NCBI RefSeq assembly: GCF_047511655.1
Contig: NC_133399.1
Span: forward strand, 3,785,333-3,849,332
Length of the DNA stretch: 64,000 nt
Reading direction: 5' to 3'
From: Castor canadensis
Taxonomy: Eukaryota > Chordata > Mammalia > Rodentia > Castoridae
Below are positions 61,300-64,000 of the stretch, in pieces (the stretch's first letter is position 1; each line of letters opens with the position of its first letter). The translations under genes and the position numbers were made by a program. The notes below the pieces were generated by a model. The model saw only the letters and a program-made list of their open reading frames with translations. It searched no databases and was not told the DNA's origin.

Positions 61300-61940
61300 A
61301 CAGAATGATTGGCTTAAATCCATCCACCCAGCACCAAACCTAGAAAAGAGAAAGCCAAGTGACATGCAGCACAAGTAGTGACTTGGTCTGCAAGCTTCCA
61401 ACCCTGCCACTAAGGCCAGTGTCAAACCCCAGATCCTGCTGAGTGAGGGGAATAAGAAACTCTTGCTCTTGTGGTGTCTGGTTCTCGCACATCACCAGCA
61501 GCACAAGCAATGCACAGTGAGAAATTGAGTCACAGAAGTGAATCTCAGAAGCATAGAGTGATCCAGAAAATGTGGCACGAGGAAATGCATTTTCTGTGTT
61601 AAGCAGTGGGGCCTCTTTCTGATGGCCTCTGATTGGTCTTTCTCCACAGTTTGCTCCTTGCAGCACTTCTCCTTGGCTTCTGATCCAGGACCACTAAGGG
61701 GAGAAGGGATACTTTTGCTGCCAGTGTGTCAGGACCAAATACCTGTTTTCAGTTACTGCCCTTAGCAGGATAGGCCTCCTTTCTGTTGCCTACCCATCCA
61801 AGCCTAGGGATTCATTGTGGTTAAGCAGAACTTCCTCCTGAATTTTCAGGGTGGAAACTGCTTTTTCCACTTGGAAATTGGGCCAGAAGTCTGTGAACAG
61901 AATTTCACAATCAGTGTGCAAGGATATACCACCTGATCTC
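61300..61940 (-). repeat. Segmental duplicate, inverted match to 12,300-12,820
   Basis: See 12,300. The CCAAT motif (ccaatcagaggcca on minus) is at about 61,640-61,627. No coding content. Confidence 0.65.
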
Positions 61941-62124
61941 ACAGAAAGAGCACTAGGTACACCAGAGCAAACACTCTTCCTATTACACTTACATGAGCCA
62001 CCCAACCATGACAACTTCTCACATGCTCCACCATCTTCCCAAAGGCTCATGATTTTTCCTCAACAATTGTTACCAGAATTAATCAGTACAAACAAAGCAA
62101 CTCCAAAGCAAGTGTATATTTTTA

Positions 62125-62212
62125 GAGGGGGTGGTACTGGGGCTTGAACTCAAGGCCTCACATCTGCTAGGCTGGCAGTCTACCACTTTAGTCACTCCAC
62201 AAGCACTCCAAT
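62125..62212 (-). repeat. tRNA-derived SINE
   Basis: 'gggggtggtactggggcttgaactcaaggcctcacatctgctaggctggcagtctaccactttagtcactcca' reads as the complement of the SINE. Confidence 0.85.
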
Positions 62213-62329
62213 TTCTTTGACCTCTTGTTTTCTCCTCTCTTTAACAGCAAAGCCCTTCTATGTAACAATTGGGGTGCCTGCATACTTTACTTTTGGGGAA
62301 ATCCTCTAGTGTAATACATAAGCCAAAAT

Positions 62330-63340
62330 CATGTCCTGCATTAAACATGATGTCATTATAAAGTGAGAAAGTCTGAGGACAGTAACAGGTATGTGCAAGT
62401 GGGGACCACCTCCCATCCCCTGCAAGAGCAGCCATGTATGCCTATGGTCACTCACTTCCAGTGGTTCTGGAAATGTGGGAGATACATACACATTCAGGGA
62501 CTAGTGACAGGCACTGAGAATCCTGGGCCTCAGATGACAGTTTCTGGATTTAAATCCTGTTTCCTCTGAACCTGGGAGTCTCATGGGAAATGCAGAAACT
62601 CACCTTAGAGAAAGAGAAGACAGAATACACTGCATTGCAGTGCTCCTTCCACACACAAACTAAATTAACAATACCAGAGTGTCCAATGAACACTCTGCCA
62701 ACACCACACAGACAGGGAGCCTCAGGTATGGTGTGGAGGTGTACACCGAGGACTGTGGACTAGGATGAATCACCTCACAGGGGCAGTCTGTAGAGTTGCC
62801 TCGCCCTGCCCTGCAGGCTTTCAGGGCCAAAGAGTGAGTGGCATCAAAAGTGGGATCAATCCATACATTGAGAACATGACTGTGGCCCTCTATGCACAAA
62901 TGCTGAGCCTGTTCATACTGTCACCATTTGCAGCTGCTGTTGCAGTCAGGTGTCCTCTAAGATTTTGCACTCAGTGTAAATCACTGAGCTGCCAAACTGA
63001 CGGTTCTGAGAAGACTCTCAAAACTGGACACTGGACCACATGGCACATAGCTTGATGCCACATTGTGCATCATGGATCATTTACATTTCCCTCACTATTG
63101 GTACACAAAGGGTAGAAACAGCATCTCTGATTGGCTAATGATTTATGGCAAGAACCTCAAGGCACTAGAGACAGGATCAGTGTGCTACTCCTGGCTGTGC
63201 TGATCTATAGGATAGTAACTTCCAACAGCCAATGCTCAGGCTTCCATTTCTAGATAGTTGTCTTACCCCCCCAGGACAGGCACCTTCTTTATATTATACA
63301 TCTGTGCCCTTCACGTTTATTCCTCCTGAAAATGGGACAA
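62330..63340 (-). promoter_or_regulatory. KZFP-type promoter and exon 1, copy 7 (ATG and donor intact)
   Basis: On the minus strand a CCAAT box at 63,134-63,130 is followed by 'ggcagctcagtgatttacactgagtgc'. The exon ends with GCAAATG (ATG 62,927-62,925) and the donor GTGACAG. It is the only leftward copy with both the ATG and donor GT intact. That makes it the best in-window candidate for exon 1 of the KZFP at 30,989-32,820, although 30 kb away. Its left counterpart is 27,400-28,418. Confidence 0.5.
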
Positions 63341-63665
63341 GTGTACTCAGGGAATTCCATATCAGAGTCCCACGGAGATATCATAACATCAGAGAAGGAG
63401 GGGTAAGAATGTCAGACAAGGATACTGCAACTGGATTGAGGGCTTGTATCAACAATCAGGAATTTGGATGGAGGCAGCAGGCCAATGCTTTCTCAGACTT
63501 ATTTTTTGTCTGTTTTCAGGCATGAAAATGAAAATGCAGTAGCAACAGATTTATAGTATTTAATGTATAAGGAAGGTAGGGTTATATGGAAGCAAATATA
63601 CAAAGGAATGAAGAACAATGAAAAGCAACCTTTGAACTAGCTCAGAGAAAGAGGCTTCTGTGCAC
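63341..63665. other. Unassigned stretch upstream of promoter 7
   Basis: The beginning ('cctcctgaaaatgggacaa') is shared with 54,075-54,095. No gene recognised. Confidence 0.4.
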
Positions 63666-63669
63666 AAGG

Positions 63670-64000
63670 CCACAAGGGAAATCCATATTCCAATGTTTCA
63701 ACAGAGTTCCAAGGGTGAAGAGCACACTGAGCACTGAAAAGAAGCCCTGCAAGTCATGAGTTTCCTATTGATGATCAGAGAAACCTGAGGCTATAACACT
63801 GAGAGCCCATCTCCTAGTGACAGAACTCTAGGCTTAAACAATTTATATTCCTCACACAGATTATCTGAATTCAGTTACTTTAAGATTCTTATCAAGAGAA
63901 CCTGCCAAATGCAAAGACCCTTTCTCTAGGAGACTATCAAAATGTGGCTTTCTATGAGTCTGACCTTCACAGATGTTATTCATGTATTCATAGAGAAGTG
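63670..64000. repeat. Segmental duplicate of 35,600-35,945, cut by the window end
   Basis: Same order and orientation as the 35.6-kb block, spacing about 28 kb. The duplication continues beyond the window. Confidence 0.8.

Overview
This is vertebrate nuclear DNA, almost certainly from a rodent or close relative. There are no bacterial-style operons. The sequence is dense in LINE-1 copies, tRNA-derived SINEs and composite 7SL/tRNA SINEs, and the one recognisable gene is a KRAB zinc-finger (KZFP) gene. SINE tRNA parts read like 'ggctcaagtggtagagca...ttcaaaccccagt', which is related to rodent ID-type SINEs but is not the mouse/rat B2/ID form. A beaver/kangaroo-rat or squirrel-related lineage is a reasonable guess, not a demonstrated one. 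The window looks like part of a KZFP gene cluster.

The only assembled protein-coding gene lies on the minus strand at 30,989-32,820. It has a 127-nt KRAB-A exon, a short 49-nt second exon and a zinc-finger exon, and the three join in frame. With an initiator ATG from an upstream exon they predict 334 residues: a KRAB-A box, two decayed fingers and six intact C2H2 fingers. A 2-bp deletion then ends the frame, and about five further fingers downstream (30,530-30,988) carry stops, frameshifts and lost zinc ligands. The locus is either a truncated functional KZFP or a recent pseudogene.

Seven copies of a KZFP-like promoter/exon-1 block (CCAAT boxes, then an ATG directly followed by a splice donor) are scattered over the window. 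Four on the left (about 4.4, 11.5, 17.1 and 27.7 kb) read rightward. Three on the right (about 53.8, 55.2 and 63.0 kb) read leftward. Several have lost the ATG or the donor; those at 4,697, 11,532 and 62,927(-) keep both. Introns, SINEs and a U6 pseudogene are duplicated along with them, so the window is a mosaic of inverted and tandem segmental duplications. A KRAB-A relic lies at 47.9 kb (-).

Region by region: 1-3.7 kb, L1 and SINEs; 3.9-8.5 kb, rightward duplicon 1 with a U6 pseudogene; 8.6-11.1 kb, minus-strand L1; 11.5-12.8 kb, promoter copy 2; 13-16.4 kb, SINEs and an hnRNP A1-like processed pseudogene; 16.5-19.6 kb, promoter copy 3; 19.8-26 kb, LTR-like fragments and unassigned DNA; 27.4-28.4 kb, promoter copy 4; 28.4-29.6 kb, young truncated L1; 30.5-32.8 kb, KZFP gene; 33-40.8 kb, intronic/intergenic duplicon DNA; 41-43.7 kb, L1; 44.1-48.6 kb, inverted copy of duplicon 1 with an LTR, two U6 pseudogenes, an L1 with a probable 3' transduction and the KRAB relic; 48.6-52.4 kb, unassigned; 52.7-55.3 kb, tandemly duplicated leftward promoter block; 56.6-61.3 kb, the longest L1, with an almost continuous ORF2; 61.3-64.0 kb, leftward promoter copy 7 and flank.

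No tRNA or rRNA gene, CRISPR array or clearly functional non-KZFP gene was seen. All similarity statements come from reading the window against itself and from general knowledge of the families; no alignment or database search was run.
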